Shown here: piece after piece, positions 11,401-21,700 of the stretch
Layout: every line of letters starts with the position of its first letter
Numbering within the stretch: the stretch's first letter is position 1
Assembly (NCBI GenBank): GCA_007127715.1
Contig: SKYU01000074.1
Coordinates: 1-42,449, forward strand
Direction of reading: 5' to 3'
DNA: 42,449 nt
Origin: Gammaproteobacteria bacterium
Lineage (GTDB): Bacteria; Pseudomonadota; Gammaproteobacteria; Steroidobacterales; PWYM01
The notes under the pieces: model-generated
The model's input: only the letters and a program-made list of their open reading frames with translations
Database searches by the model: none
What the model was told of the DNA's origin: nothing
Translations under genes and position numbers: made by a program

Positions 11401-13233
11401 ATGTGCGGCATCGTCGGAGCAATCGCTGAGCGTAACGTCGTGCCCATCCTGCTCGAGGGCCTGCGCCGCCTCGAGTATCGCGGCTACGACTCGGCCGGCC
11501 TCGCGGTCGTGCAGAATGCCACTCTGGAACGCCGTCGCAGGGTTGGCAAGGTCCGTGAACTGGAGGACGCGCTGTCCGCGGCGCCGCTGGCCGGCGCCAT
11601 CGGCATCGCCCACACGCGTTGGGCGACCCACGGCGCCCCTACCGAAGACAACGCCCACCCGCACATGTCGGCGCCCGGTGTCGCCGTGGTGCACAACGGT
11701 ATCATCGAGAACCATGCACTGCTGCGAGAGGAGCTGCAGCGCGCGGGCTTCACCTTTACCTCCGATACCGACACGGAAGTGATCGCCCATCGCGTCGAGC
11801 AGCATCGTCGCAGCAGCGGCGACCTCGTCTCAGCCGTTCGGGACACGGTCGCCGAACTCGACGGCGCCTACGCCCTGGTCGCCATGAGCGTGGCCGAACC
11901 CGACACGCTGGTCGCCGCGCGTGCCGGCTGCCCGGTGGTGATCGGTCTTGGCCTCGGCGAGAACTTCATCGCCTCGGACGTGGCTGCCCTGCTGCCGGTC
12001 ACCCGCCGGTTCATCTTTCTGGAGGAAGGAGACCTGGCGGTCGTCCGCCGGACCGCCATCGAGATCTTCGACGCCGCCGGCCACAAGGTCGAGCGCCCGG
12101 TCCGCGAAAGTGAGCTCGCCGCCGACGCGGTCGAGCGCGGGCGCTTCCGTCACTACATGCAGAAAGAGATCCACGAGCAGGCCGGGGCCGTCGCCCGGAC
12201 GCTCGCAGATCGCATCGATGGCGGACGGGTCGTCGCCGAGGCCTTCGGCGCCGAGGCCGCTACGCTCCTGGCCAAGGTGCGTCAGGTTCACATCGTCGCC
12301 TGCGGCACGAGCTACCACGCCGGCCTCACGGCCCGCTACCAGATCGAGGAGCTCTGCCGTATTCCCGTGAGTGTGGAGATTGCCAGCGAGTATCGATATC
12401 GCTCGCCCGTGGTGCCGGCCGATACGCTGTTCATCGCCATCTCCCAGTCAGGCGAGACCGCCGATACGCTGGCGGCACTGCGGCTGGCCAAGACTCTCGG
12501 CTACCTCTCGACGCTTGCGATCTGCAACGTGCCCGAGAGCTCCCTGGTCCGAGAGGCGGAGCTTTGCCTGATGACCCACGCCGGGCCCGAGATCGGTGTC
12601 GCCTCGACCAAGGCCTTCACCACCCAGCTGGCCGCGCTGGCTTTGCTGACCCTGGCGCTCGCCGCCGCCAACGGGACCAGCCCGGAGACCGAGCGTACGC
12701 TCACCACGCAGCTGGCCGAGCTGCCGGGCCTGATCGAGCAGACCCTCGCGCTGGACGAGGCTATCGCCAAACTGGCAGAAGCCTTCGTCGACAAACATCA
12801 CGCACTGTTTCTCGGCCGCGGTGCCCTGAACCCTGTGGCGATGGAAGGTGCGCTGAAGCTGAAGGAGATTTCCTACATCCACGCTGAGGCCTATCCCGCC
12901 GGCGAGCTCAAACACGGCCCCCTGGCCTTGGTGGATGAGGACATGCCCGTAGTCACGGTTGCACCAAACAACGAGCTGCTCGAGAAGCTGAAATCGAACC
13001 TGGAGGAGGTACGCGCCCGCGGAGGCCAGCTGTTCGTCTTTGCCGATCCGCGCGTGACCTTCGAATCCTCACCGGGCGTCACGGTCATGCGCCTGCCCGC
13101 GCATGCCGAGCCGCTGCAGGCGCCACTGCTCTACACGCTCCCGCTGCAGCTGCTGGCCTACCATGTCGCGGTGCTGAAGGGTACGGATGTCGACCAGCCG
13201 AGGAACCTCGCGAAGTCGGTGACGGTGGAGTAG
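11401..13233 (+). CDS. glmS: Glutamine--fructose-6-phosphate aminotransferase (isomerizing) GlmS
   Basis: GlmS makes glucosamine-6-phosphate from fructose-6-phosphate and glutamine, the first step towards UDP-GlcNAc. The 610-residue enzyme begins '[13 protein letters not shown]': Cys2 becomes the N-terminal nucleophile of the glutaminase after Met removal. It continues with 'RGYDSAG' and '[10 protein letters not shown]'. Two SIS domains follow ('[10 protein letters not shown]', '[18 protein letters not shown]', '[10 protein letters not shown]', '[40 protein letters not shown]'), and it ends in 'NLAKSVTVE', the conserved C-tail. A GGAGG Shine-Dalgarno lies 18 bases downstream of glmU. No glmS ribozyme is expected or seen in this short gap. 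Confidence 0.98.
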   Translation: MCGIVGAIAERNVVPILLEGLRRLEYRGYDSAGLAVVQNATLERRRRVGKVRELEDALSAAPLAGAIGIAHTRWATHGAPTEDNAHPHMSAPGVAVVHNGIIENHALLREELQRAGFTFTSDTDTEVIAHRVEQHRRSSGDLVSAVRDTVAELDGAYALVAMSVAEPDTLVAARAGCPVVIGLGLGENFIASDVAALLPVTRRFIFLEEGDLAVVRRTAIEIFDAAGHKVERPVRESELAADAVERGRFRHYMQKEIHEQAGAVARTLADRIDGGRVVAEAFGAEAATLLAKVRQVHIVACGTSYHAGLTARYQIEELCRIPVSVEIASEYRYRSPVVPADTLFIAISQSGETADTLAALRLAKTLGYLSTLAICNVPESSLVREAELCLMTHAGPEIGVASTKAFTTQLAALALLTLALAAANGTSPETERTLTTQLAELPGLIEQTLALDEAIAKLAEAFVDKHHALFLGRGALNPVAMEGALKLKEISYIHAEAYPAGELKHGPLALVDEDMPVVTVAPNNELLEKLKSNLEEVRARGGQLFVFADPRVTFESSPGVTVMRLPAHAEPLQAPLLYTLPLQLLAYHVAVLKGTDVDQPRNLAKSVTVE

Positions 13234-13236
13234 ACG

Positions 13237-13428
13237 GTGCAAGGATTGGAAACCGCGCACCTCCAGTGCCCTTGCTGCTGGGAGACCATCGAAGTGGTGG
13301 CCGACTGCTCGGTTGCCGAGCAGGAGTACGTGGAAGACTGCAGTGTCTGCTGTCGCCCCATCGTCATCACCCTGGTCTGCCACGACGGCGAACTCGTCGA
13401 ACTTTCGGGACGCTCCGAGGACGAATAG
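13237..13428 (+). CDS. Small cysteine-rich CPXCG-type (zinc-ribbon) protein
   Basis: This 63-residue protein matches the CPXCG cysteine-rich family, conserved but of unknown role. Cysteines fall in two pairs typical of a zinc ribbon: 'LQCPCCWETIEV' (C11, C14) and 'YVEDCSVCCRPI' (C35, C38/C39), followed by the family 'CRPI.I'. The glycine of CPXCG is tryptophan here. The GTG start at 13237 is three bases after the glmS stop with GGAG at the glmS end, so it is probably translated from the glmUS transcript. A GATCGG-CTGTA-CCGATC hairpin (13440-13456) follows but lacks a T-run. Confidence 0.8.
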   Translation: MQGLETAHLQCPCCWETIEVVADCSVAEQEYVEDCSVCCRPIVITLVCHDGELVELSGRSEDE

Positions 13429-13470
13429 ACCCTCTCCCTGATCGGCTGTACCGATCGCTCCGCTCGCCCC

Positions 13471-13498
13471 TCGACCGGGACCCGGCTTCGGTTAGACT
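13471..13498 (+). promoter_or_regulatory. Weak candidate promoter for the DUF2058 gene
   Basis: TCGACC (13471-13476) and TAGACT (13493-13498), 16 bases apart, each match the sigma70 hexamers at four of six. They lie 34 bases upstream of the ATG at 13532. The gap between the cysteine-rich gene and this gene is 103 bases, so a promoter here is reasonable, but the match is weak. Confidence 0.3.
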
Positions 13499-13531
13499 GC
13501 AGAGCCTGACGGGTTCCAACGGAAATCGCCC

Positions 13532-14059
13532 ATGCCCTCTTCTCTCCAGGAACAGCTGCTGAAGGCCGGTCTGGTCCAGAAGGACAAGGCTCAGAAGCTT
13601 GCGCGCCAGCAGGCGAAGAAAAAGCGCCAGCGACCGGCAAGCGAAATCCCGGCCAAGACCTCCGCACGTGATGCAAAGCGGCTCGAGCGCGATCGGGCGT
13701 TGGCCGCCGAGCGAAATGCCAAGGCCCGCGCCCGCGAACGGGAACATCAGCTACGCCAGCTGATCGAGGCCCATCGTGTCGAGCGAAAGGGCGATCTCGC
13801 CTACGCGTTCACCCATGGCGGACGGGTCAAGCACCTGTACGTGGACGAGAGCCAACGCCGCCAGCTGGCCAGCGGCGCGCTGGCGGTGGTTCGCCTCGGC
13901 GCCCGCTTCGAACTCATCCCGCGGGCCGCGGTCGAACGTGTTCGTGAGCGCGCACCCGATGCGATCGTCCTCGATCATGCGTCCAAACCCGGCGAAAAAG
14001 ACGGCTCTGTGGCCCCCGGCTACGAGGGCTTCGAGGTCCCTGACGATCTGGTCTGGTAG
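13532..14059 (+). CDS. DUF2058 (YaiL-like) nucleoprotein
   Basis: The 175-residue protein matches E. coli YaiL over its whole length. It has the N-terminus 'SLQEQLLKAGLVQKDKAQKLARQQAKKKRQ', a basic, arginine/lysine-rich coiled helix (about residues 35-85), the 'LAYAFTHGGRVKHLYVDESQRRQLASGALAVVRL' core and the characteristic 'FEVPDDLVW' C-terminus. YaiL is annotated as a nucleic-acid-associated protein, but its function is not known. The basic helix fits RNA or DNA binding (inference). It stands alone between the glm genes and the sugar dehydrogenase. Confidence 0.9.
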   Translation: MPSSLQEQLLKAGLVQKDKAQKLARQQAKKKRQRPASEIPAKTSARDAKRLERDRALAAERNAKARAREREHQLRQLIEAHRVERKGDLAYAFTHGGRVKHLYVDESQRRQLASGALAVVRLGARFELIPRAAVERVRERAPDAIVLDHASKPGEKDGSVAPGYEGFEVPDDLVW

Positions 14060-14141
14060 CGGCCCGCCCGGTGCTCCCCTGCAGGAGCGCGCGCCAGACG
14101 GTATCTTTACCCCCGACTTCACTTCACAGGGAGCTGTGATC

Positions 14142-15332
14142 ATGAAAGAAAGTTTTCGTGCCCCGCTCAAGGCGCTGGTCCCACTGACCTTGCTGGCCGG
14201 GCTGTCCGCCGCGATGACGACGTCCGGGCCCATCGGCACCGCTGCGGCCGCGGACGCCTCGAACGGCTTCGAGCCGCGTGAGCTTCGCAGTGAATACCAC
14301 CGGTTGAACGTCTCCCGTGTGGCCGGCGGGCTGTCCCGTCCCTGGGGGCTGGCTTTCCTGCCGGATGGGGATTACCTGGTGACCGAGCGCACCGGTGCGC
14401 TGCTGCGCATCAGCCCGGATGGCAGCCGCCAGCGCATCGAAGGCGTCCCCGAGGCTGCCGTCTTCCGTCAGGGTGGCCTGCTGGATGTCAGCCTGCATCC
14501 GCAGTTCCCCGACAACCGCTGGGTCTACCTCAGCTACTCGCGTGGCGACGATGAGTTCACCACCACCGCCGTCGCCCGGGGCCGGCTTGAAGGCAACCGC
14601 CTGGTCGACGTCGAGGAGATCTTCGAGCAGGACCGCAAGTCCGAACCCGGCCGCCACTACGGGTCGCGCTTCGCCTGGATGGCCGATGGCACCCTGCTGG
14701 TGTCGATTGGCGACCGCGGGGCCGAGCCGCCACGTGCCCAGGACCTCGGCGATCATGCCGGCACGGTACTCCGCCTGAACGCAGACGGCAGCGTGCCCGA
14801 GGACAATCCCTTCATCGGCCACGAGGGCGCCTTGCCCGAAATCTGGGCCTACGGGTCCCGGAACATCCAGGGCATGGTCATCGATCCCGTCAGTGGCAAG
14901 GTCTGGGCGACCGAGCACGGCCCGCGCGGAGGCGACGAGCTGAACCTGATCGAGCCGGGCAACAACTACGGTTGGCCGGACGCGGGCCTGGGCCGTGATT
15001 ACCGCACGGAAGAACCCTTCAGCGACGCCCGCAGCCTGCCAGGCATGATCGACCCGGTGTATGAAATCGCGCCGACGCTCGGTCCTTCGGGGCTTGCGCT
15101 GGTCACCGGCGACCGCTTCCCCCGCTGGCAGGGCAACCTGCTGGCCGGTGGCCTGCGCGCCGAGCGTCTGCGCCGGCTGGTCATCGAGAACGACGTGGTC
15201 GTGCACGACGAGGAGCTGCTGACCTTCGAGCTCGGGCGGATCCGCGATGTGCGGGAGGGGCCGGATGGCGCGATCTATGTCCTCACCGACCACGATGAGG
15301 GCGGGCTTTACCGTATCGACTCTGCCGACTGA
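14142..15332 (+). CDS. Secreted PQQ-dependent aldose sugar dehydrogenase (YliI/GSDH family)
   Basis: Soluble six-bladed beta-propeller sugar dehydrogenases use pyrroloquinoline quinone to oxidise aldoses in the periplasm. The 396-residue protein has an N-terminal signal peptide ('LKALVPLTLLAGLSAAM', probable cleavage near 'AAAADA'). Family motifs follow: 'GLSRPWGLAFLPDGDYLVTERTGALLRI', 'QGGLLDVSLHPQFPDNRWVYLSYS', 'HYGSRFAWMADGTLLVSIGDRG', 'EIWAYGSRNIQGM', 'ATEHGPRGGDELNLIEPGNNYGWP' and 'GRIRDVREGPDGAIYVLTD'. The ATG at 14142 follows AGGGAG; upstream codons overlap the DUF2058 gene and are not family-like. No PQQ synthesis genes are in the window. The last 25 bases overlap the convergent HD-domain gene. 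Confidence 0.92.
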   Translation: MKESFRAPLKALVPLTLLAGLSAAMTTSGPIGTAAAADASNGFEPRELRSEYHRLNVSRVAGGLSRPWGLAFLPDGDYLVTERTGALLRISPDGSRQRIEGVPEAAVFRQGGLLDVSLHPQFPDNRWVYLSYSRGDDEFTTTAVARGRLEGNRLVDVEEIFEQDRKSEPGRHYGSRFAWMADGTLLVSIGDRGAEPPRAQDLGDHAGTVLRLNADGSVPEDNPFIGHEGALPEIWAYGSRNIQGMVIDPVSGKVWATEHGPRGGDELNLIEPGNNYGWPDAGLGRDYRTEEPFSDARSLPGMIDPVYEIAPTLGPSGLALVTGDRFPRWQGNLLAGGLRAERLRRLVIENDVVVHDEELLTFELGRIRDVREGPDGAIYVLTDHDEGGLYRIDSAD

Positions 15333-16417
15333 GCGGCCAGCCGCCGCGGGCCCAGTCGAATCACCCCGCTTGCCTCCAGGCTGCGCAGCCGCCTGGAGGC
15401 AAGCGTCTGCAGGCGTCGATCGGCGGCCGGCACCGCCGCAAAACACGGTGGCCGCCGACGCAGCAGATGCCACGCCTCCTCGCGCAGTACCCGACCGAGG
15501 TGCTCGAGGTTGTGCTGGATGAACTCCATGTAGGGGTTCTGTCCGTCGAACACCAGCTCGAGGTAGCGGTAGGCGCGATTGAAGGTCACCACCAGTCGAC
15601 GTTTCGCCGATTCCTCGTAAAACGCGAAGGTCTTGCGCAGCAGATCACGGCCCGAGCGATACGCGATGTCGATCGCGCCGTCGTCGCGTTCGTGCACGGC
15701 CACGCCGCCGAGCACGAACTCCGGGTACAGCCGGTCCCGGCACTTCTCCAGATAGCAGCGATCGGACATCTGCGCGAGCAGATCGGCTGTGCCCAGCAGG
15801 TGGCCCGTGAGGCAGTCACGGGGGTCGTCCAGCTCGATCTGTTCGAGATTCACCTCGTAACCGGTGTAATGCACGATCTGCGCGGCGATGTCCGCCTGGC
15901 CGCCCAGTCCGAGCGACGGCAGGTAACGGCGCAGGAATGCGGCGCTGCGTGACACATGGTTGACCGTGAATTCGGCACCGGTTTCCGCGAGGGCATCCTG
16001 CTCGAGGTGACGCACATAGCCGGCATCATGGAACAGGGCGGTGATCAGGCCCATGGTGGCGCGCTCCGCGCCCAGGGCTTCATCGGCGGCGCAGCCGCGC
16101 TCATGGCCCACGAGCAGCCGGGCCATTGCGAGCACCATGTCCAGCGTGTGCTGGCGGTCGTGATAGCTGGTATCGCAGCCCGCGTAGCCCTCGGCCTCGC
16201 CGTCGAACAGCCGTTGGAAATCATGGAATGCCAGCCACAGGACATCGATCGGCGCCTTGGGCCAGTGTGCGGAAAACAGCGCCAGAACCGCATCGCGGAC
16301 GTCAGCCACCTGGCTGACGCGCACGCGATTGGTCACGTCGTACTCGCTGCGCCGTTCCTGCAGGCGCTCGGCTGAACCCGGCCTCCGGCGTGGCAGATCA
16401 CCTGCGCGGATGCTCAT
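15308..16417 (-). CDS. HD-domain metal-dependent phosphohydrolase, phosphodiesterase-like
   Basis: A 369-residue protein I cannot name. It has a clear HD-superfamily metal site: 'SYHDRQHTLDMVLAMARLL' (His86, His90), 'ITALFHDAGYVRH' (His130-Asp131) and the late aspartate in 'GTADLLAQMSDR' (Asp212). The first motif closely resembles the YHNxxHxxDV signature of class I cyclic-nucleotide phosphodiesterases, but the substrate is unknown. The C-terminal 100 residues are helical and basic. The start codon overlaps the xthA stop by four bases (ATGA), so it is translated with xthA. The stop lies inside the convergent sugar dehydrogenase gene. Longer forms extend into xthA in another frame and look artefactual. 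Confidence 0.82.
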   Translation of the reverse strand: MSIRAGDLPRRRPGSAERLQERRSEYDVTNRVRVSQVADVRDAVLALFSAHWPKAPIDVLWLAFHDFQRLFDGEAEGYAGCDTSYHDRQHTLDMVLAMARLLVGHERGCAADEALGAERATMGLITALFHDAGYVRHLEQDALAETGAEFTVNHVSRSAAFLRRYLPSLGLGGQADIAAQIVHYTGYEVNLEQIELDDPRDCLTGHLLGTADLLAQMSDRCYLEKCRDRLYPEFVLGGVAVHERDDGAIDIAYRSGRDLLRKTFAFYEESAKRRLVVTFNRAYRYLELVFDGQNPYMEFIQHNLEHLGRVLREEAWHLLRRRPPCFAAVPAADRRLQTLASRRLRSLEASGVIRLGPRRLAAQSAESIR

Positions 16418-17187
16418 GGTTGCCACTCGAACTCGGCCAGCACCGGGGCATGATCGGAAGGGCGCTCCCAGGCCCGCGGAGCGCGATCGACCACGCAGGC
16501 GGTACATTGCCCGGCCATGACGGCCGTGCCCAGGATCAGGTCGATCCGCAGGCCGTGATTGCGCCGGAAGCCCCCGGCGCGGTAATCCCACCAGCTGAAG
16601 GTCGCCTCCGGCTGCTCGAAGCGCCGGAACAGATCCTCCAGCCCGAGTTCGAGCAGGCTGCCAAGCGCGCGACGTTCGGGCTCGCTGCAGAGCACCTTGC
16701 CTGCCCACGCGACCGGGTCATGGACGTCGCGGTCGTCCGGCGCGATGTTGAAGTCTCCCATGACGATCACCCTGTCGTGACGGCTGAGCTCTTCGGCCAG
16801 GGTCTGCCGCAGGGCCTCGAGCCAGCCGAGCTTGTAGACGTACTTGTCGGAGTCTACCGCCTGGCCGTTGGGGACATACAGGTTCCAGATACGCACGCCC
16901 CCGACGGTGGCCGCCATGACCCGCCGTTGTGGATCGTCCAGGCCATTGAGGTCGGTGATCGGGTCCTGGGGCGTCTCCCGGGCCAGCAGTGCGACGCCGT
17001 TGTAGGTCTTCTGGCCCGCGTAGACCACGTGATATCCAGCGTCGGCCAGTGCATCGACCGGGAATTCCCCGTCGGTGAGCTTGGTTTCCTGCAGCCCCAG
17101 GATGTCTGGCGAGGCGAGCGCCAGCCATTCGAGTACCTGCGGGAGCCGCACGCGTAGCGAGTTCACGTTCCAGGTCGCGATCTTCAT
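16414..17187 (-). CDS. xthA: Exodeoxyribonuclease III / AP endonuclease
   Basis: XthA cuts at abasic sites and removes 3'-blocking groups during base-excision repair. The 257-residue protein follows the family throughout: 'MKIATWNVNSLRVRLPQVLEWL' (metal-binding Asn), 'DILGLQETKLTDGEFP' (catalytic Glu), 'YNGVALLAR', 'WNLYVPNGQ', 'VIVMGDFNIAPDDRDVHDP' (catalytic Asp and Asn), 'FSWWDYRAGGFRRNHGLRIDLIL' (DNA-contact WWDYR) and 'ERPSDHAPVLAEF' (catalytic Asp-His pair). It has four-base overlaps with prlC upstream and the HD gene downstream. Confidence 0.97.
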   Translation of the reverse strand: MKIATWNVNSLRVRLPQVLEWLALASPDILGLQETKLTDGEFPVDALADAGYHVVYAGQKTYNGVALLARETPQDPITDLNGLDDPQRRVMAATVGGVRIWNLYVPNGQAVDSDKYVYKLGWLEALRQTLAEELSRHDRVIVMGDFNIAPDDRDVHDPVAWAGKVLCSEPERRALGSLLELGLEDLFRRFEQPEATFSWWDYRAGGFRRNHGLRIDLILGTAVMAGQCTACVVDRAPRAWERPSDHAPVLAEFEWQP

Positions 17188-19205
17188 GCTGCAATTCCGC
17201 TCTGGCGCAGCAGGGCGCTGGCATCGGGCCGGCGTCCCCGGAACGCAACGAACGCCTCCATGGCATCCCTGCTGCCGCCGACCGCGAGAATGCTCTCCCG
17301 GAACCGGCGCGCCGTTTCGTCATGGAACGCGCCAGCCTCCTCGAAGGCGGCAAACGCGTCGGCTGCGAGCACCTCCGCCCACTTGTAGCTGTAATACCCG
17401 GCGGCATAACCGCCGCCGAAGATGTGGGAGAAACTGTGGGCAAACCGGTTCCACTCAGGGGCGGAGACGACGGCCATGTCATTGCGGACCTCGGCCAGCA
17501 CCGCGTCCACGCGACTGCCCACGGCAGGTTCGTAGCCCGCATGCAGCCGGAAATCGAACAGGGCGAACTCGAGCTGGCGCAGGGTCTGCAACCCGGCATG
17601 GAACGCGCGGGACGCGCGCAGCCGCCCCAGCAGGTCGGCAGGGAGCGGCGCGCCGGTCTCATGGTGGCCGGAGATCAGCGGCAGGGTCTCGTCCAGCCAG
17701 GCGTAGTTCTCGAAAAACTGGCTGGGCAGCTCGACGGCGTCCCACGGGACCCCGTTGATGCCGGCCAGCGACGGGTAGTCGACGCGGGTCAACAGGTGGT
17801 GCAGGGTGTGGCCGAACTCGTGGAACAGGGTGACCACATCCTGGTGCCCGAGCAGCGAGGGCTGGCCGTCCTCGGGCGGGGTGAAGTTGCAGACCAGGTA
17901 GGCCACCGGATGGCTGACATCCTCGCCGAGCGCCGCGCGTACGACGCATTCGTCCATCCACGCGCCCGTGCGCTTGCCGGCCCGCGCGTAGAGGTCGACG
18001 AAAAACCCGCCGATACTGCTGCCGTCGCCGTCCTCGACGGCGAAATACTCGACGCTCGGATGCCAGCAGGCCACCCCGTCGATCCGCCGCACCCGCAGTC
18101 GGTACAGCCGCTCGGCGATCCCGAACATCCCCGCGAGCACGCGGGGGACCGGGAACCAGGGCCTCAGCTGCTCATCCGACAGCGCAAAGCGCTGCTCACG
18201 AAGCTTCTCCGCCCAATACCCGACATCCCACGCGGCAAGGGGTCCGCCCGCGAGGGCCTCGAGTTCTGCCAGTTCCCGCGCCGCCTGCGGCCGACAGCGC
18301 GTGGCGAGTGCCTCGAGGAACTCGAGCACCTCGGCGGTGGAGCCGGCCATCTTGCGGGCCAGCGACAGCTCGGCGTAATTGTCGAAGCCGAGCAGCCCGG
18401 CCGCCTCGTGGCGGCAGGCGAGGATCCGCTCGATCACGCGGCTGTTGTCGAGCGCGGATTCGTCGCTGCGCTGGTCTGAGGCGCGGGTGACCCAGCCGCG
18501 ATAGAAATGCTCGCGCAGCGGTCGGTGGTCGGCGTGGGTCATGACCGCGACGTAGGTCGGCGCGTCGAGGCCGAACAGCCAGCCGTCCTGCCCGCGCGCC
18601 TGCGCGGCCTGGGCGGCGCGGCGCAGGGTGCTCTCCGGCAGGCCGGCCACCTCCTCGGTGCGGGTTGCGTGGTGGCGCCAGCTGTCGGTGGCGTCCAGCA
18701 CGTTCTGCTCGAAGGTGGCCTGCAGCATGGACAGCTCCTGCATGAGCTGGGCGAACCGTTGCTGACGCTCCGGGGGCAGATCCACGCCCGCCAGGCGAAA
18801 ATCCCTCAAGGCCTGAGCCACGAGCATGCGCTGGCTGGCATCCAGAGTGGTGTCCGTGCGCTCGATGTGCTGCATCGCACTGCACAGGGCCTGGTTCTGT
18901 CCGAGTTCAGTGGTGTACTCGGAGAGCAGGGGCAGGCAGTGGTTATAGGCCTCGCGCAGCGCGGGGCTGCTGGCCACGCCATTGAGATGCGAGACCGGCG
19001 ACCACACACGCGCCAGCCGGTGTCCCAGCCGTTCGAGGGTGAGCACCAGGCGGGTGAAGCTCGGCGGCTCGGGGGCGGCCAGCAGGTCGGCCAGTGCGGC
19101 GCGGTTCTCGGCCAGCAGCCGTTCCACTGCCGGTTGTACATGCTCGGGGCGTATCTCGCCGAAACGCGGCAGACCGGAGAGATCGAGCAGAGGGTTGTCA
19201 TCCAT
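17184..19205 (-). CDS. prlC: Oligopeptidase A (M3 zinc metallopeptidase)
   Basis: PrlC degrades signal peptides and other short cytosolic peptides. The 673-residue protein is the usual length. It carries the zinc site 'TLFHEFGHTLHHLLTRVDYPSLAGINGVPWDAVELPSQFFENY': His462, Glu463 and His466, with the third ligand Glu492. The C-terminal 'HIFGGGYAAGYYSYKWAEVLAADAFAAFEE' is the typical M3A substrate-binding segment. There is no signal peptide, so it is cytosolic. The start follows the family N-terminus 'NPLLDLSGLPRFGEIRPEHVQPAV'. It is first in the prlC-xthA-HD operon and divergent from gor (77-base gap). Confidence 0.95.
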   Translation of the reverse strand: MDDNPLLDLSGLPRFGEIRPEHVQPAVERLLAENRAALADLLAAPEPPSFTRLVLTLERLGHRLARVWSPVSHLNGVASSPALREAYNHCLPLLSEYTTELGQNQALCSAMQHIERTDTTLDASQRMLVAQALRDFRLAGVDLPPERQQRFAQLMQELSMLQATFEQNVLDATDSWRHHATRTEEVAGLPESTLRRAAQAAQARGQDGWLFGLDAPTYVAVMTHADHRPLREHFYRGWVTRASDQRSDESALDNSRVIERILACRHEAAGLLGFDNYAELSLARKMAGSTAEVLEFLEALATRCRPQAARELAELEALAGGPLAAWDVGYWAEKLREQRFALSDEQLRPWFPVPRVLAGMFGIAERLYRLRVRRIDGVACWHPSVEYFAVEDGDGSSIGGFFVDLYARAGKRTGAWMDECVVRAALGEDVSHPVAYLVCNFTPPEDGQPSLLGHQDVVTLFHEFGHTLHHLLTRVDYPSLAGINGVPWDAVELPSQFFENYAWLDETLPLISGHHETGAPLPADLLGRLRASRAFHAGLQTLRQLEFALFDFRLHAGYEPAVGSRVDAVLAEVRNDMAVVSAPEWNRFAHSFSHIFGGGYAAGYYSYKWAEVLAADAFAAFEEAGAFHDETARRFRESILAVGGSRDAMEAFVAFRGRRPDASALLRQSGIAA

Positions 19206-19216
19206 GGCGGCTGTCC

Positions 19217-19233
19217 TGCGCTCCCTGAGCGCA
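19217..19233 (-). other. Small hairpin in the prlC leader
   Basis: TGCGCT-CCCTG-AGCGCA is a perfect six-bp stem with a five-base loop. It lies 11 bases upstream of the prlC start in the prlC-gor divergent gap. It could affect prlC translation or be an operator half; no regulator is recognised. Beyond it (about 19235-19240, minus strand) a TATCAT hexamer could be a prlC -10, but no -35 is clear. Confidence 0.3.
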
Positions 19234-19282
19234 CCGATGATACCCTGATCGGCTGAAACTCACCCCTGTCGAGGAGGACGCC

Positions 19283-20632
19283 ATGACCACCCATTTCGAT
19301 CTTATTGCCATCGGTGGCGGCAGCGGCGGACTGGCGGTCAGTCAGCGCGCCGCCGAGTATGGCTGCCGGGTTGCAGTGATCGAGGAGGCGCGTCTCGGCG
19401 GCACCTGCGTCAACGTCGGCTGTGTCCCGAAGAAGGTGATGTGGTATGCGGCCACGCTGGCCGAGCACTTCGACATGGCGGCGGGGTATGGTTTCCAGGT
19501 GACGGCCTCACCGGTCGACTGGGGGCAGCTGAAGGCACGCCGCGATGCCTACATCGAGCGCCTGAACGGCATCTATGCGGGGAACCTGGAGCGCAAGGGC
19601 ATCCAGCGTATCGAGGGCCGCGCGAGTTTTCTGGACGCGCGCACCGTCGAGGTCGACGGTCAGCAGCTGACGGCCAAGCATATCGTCATCGCCGCAGGTG
19701 GTGAGCCGATGGTCCCGACCGTCCCCGGTGCCGAATACGGGATCACCTCGGACGGCTTTTTCGCGCTGGAGCATCAGCCGCGACGTGTGGCGATGGTCGG
19801 CAGCGGGTATATCGCCATGGAACTCGGCGGGGTGTTCCACGCGCTCGGGTCTGAGGTGACGGCCGTGCTGCGCCGTGACCGTGCGCTGCGCGAGTTCGAC
19901 GGCATGCTCGGCGAACAGCTGCTGGTGCAGATGCAGGAGGACGGAATCCGGGTGGAAACCGGGTGCGTGCCCGCGGCCCTGGAGCGGGTGGCAGAGGGCC
20001 TGATGCTGGTGGCCGAGGATGGCCGGCGGCTGGGCCCGTTCGACAGCGTGGTGTGGGCCATCGGCCGGCGCCCGCGCAGCGCCGGGCTGGCTCTGGACGC
20101 CGCCGGCGTGGCCTCCGACGCCGTGGGCTTCATTCCCGTGGACCGCTATCAGAACACCAATGTCGAGGGCATCTATGCGATCGGCGACATCACCGGCAAG
20201 GCGGCGCTCACGCCCGTGGCGATCGCCGCGGGGCGTCGGCTCGCCGACCGGCTGTTCGGGGGCATGGACGGCCGGCACCTGGACTACACCGACATCCCCA
20301 CCGTGGTGTTCACCCATCCGCCGATCGGCACCGTCGGCATGAGTGAGACGGCCGCGCGCGCGCGCCATGGCGATGACCGGATCCGGATATACACCACGAA
20401 ATTCACGCCCATGTCCTGGGCCCTGCAGTCCCGCAAGGTCCCGGCACGGATGAAGCTGGTGACCCTGCTGCCCGACGAGCGGGTCCTCGGGGTGCATGTG
20501 ATCGGCGAGGGCGCCGACGAGATGCTCCAGGGCTTTGCGGTGGCGGTACGCATGGGTGCGACCAAGCGGGATTTCGACGACACCGTGGCCATTCATCCGA
20601 CCAGCGCCGAGGAACTCGTCACCCTGCGCTGA
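19283..20632 (+). CDS. gor: Glutathione-disulfide reductase
   Basis: Gor reduces oxidised glutathione with NADPH through FAD. The 449-residue enzyme has the N-terminal FAD fold '[20 protein letters not shown]' and the redox disulfide '[16 protein letters not shown]' (Cys42, Cys47). The NADPH fold is '[35 protein letters not shown]'; the arginines after the fold match the NADPH-specific arginines of E. coli Gor. The second FAD motif is '[21 protein letters not shown]', and the catalytic '[14 protein letters not shown]' (His from the partner subunit) closes the protein. A strong GAGGAGGA Shine-Dalgarno precedes the ATG. Confidence 0.96.
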   Translation: MTTHFDLIAIGGGSGGLAVSQRAAEYGCRVAVIEEARLGGTCVNVGCVPKKVMWYAATLAEHFDMAAGYGFQVTASPVDWGQLKARRDAYIERLNGIYAGNLERKGIQRIEGRASFLDARTVEVDGQQLTAKHIVIAAGGEPMVPTVPGAEYGITSDGFFALEHQPRRVAMVGSGYIAMELGGVFHALGSEVTAVLRRDRALREFDGMLGEQLLVQMQEDGIRVETGCVPAALERVAEGLMLVAEDGRRLGPFDSVVWAIGRRPRSAGLALDAAGVASDAVGFIPVDRYQNTNVEGIYAIGDITGKAALTPVAIAAGRRLADRLFGGMDGRHLDYTDIPTVVFTHPPIGTVGMSETAARARHGDDRIRIYTTKFTPMSWALQSRKVPARMKLVTLLPDERVLGVHVIGEGADEMLQGFAVAVRMGATKRDFDDTVAIHPTSAEELVTLR

Positions 20633-20644
20633 GCGCGCAGCTGA

Positions 20645-21691
<1,047 letters not shown>

Positions 21692-21700
21692 GCACCGCGC

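Noticed and set aside
10054-11805. A 583-codon minus-strand open frame opposite glmU and glmS
   Set aside because: Antisense shadow caused by codon bias; no domain seen.
13440-13456. GATCGG-CTGTA-CCGATC hairpin after the CPXCG gene as a terminator
   Set aside because: The stem is perfect but only six bp and no T-run follows.
19831-19847. TGTTCCACG-like stretch that recalls a parS half-site
   Set aside because: The second half is not the reverse complement, so the palindrome is missing, and it lies in the gor coding sequence.
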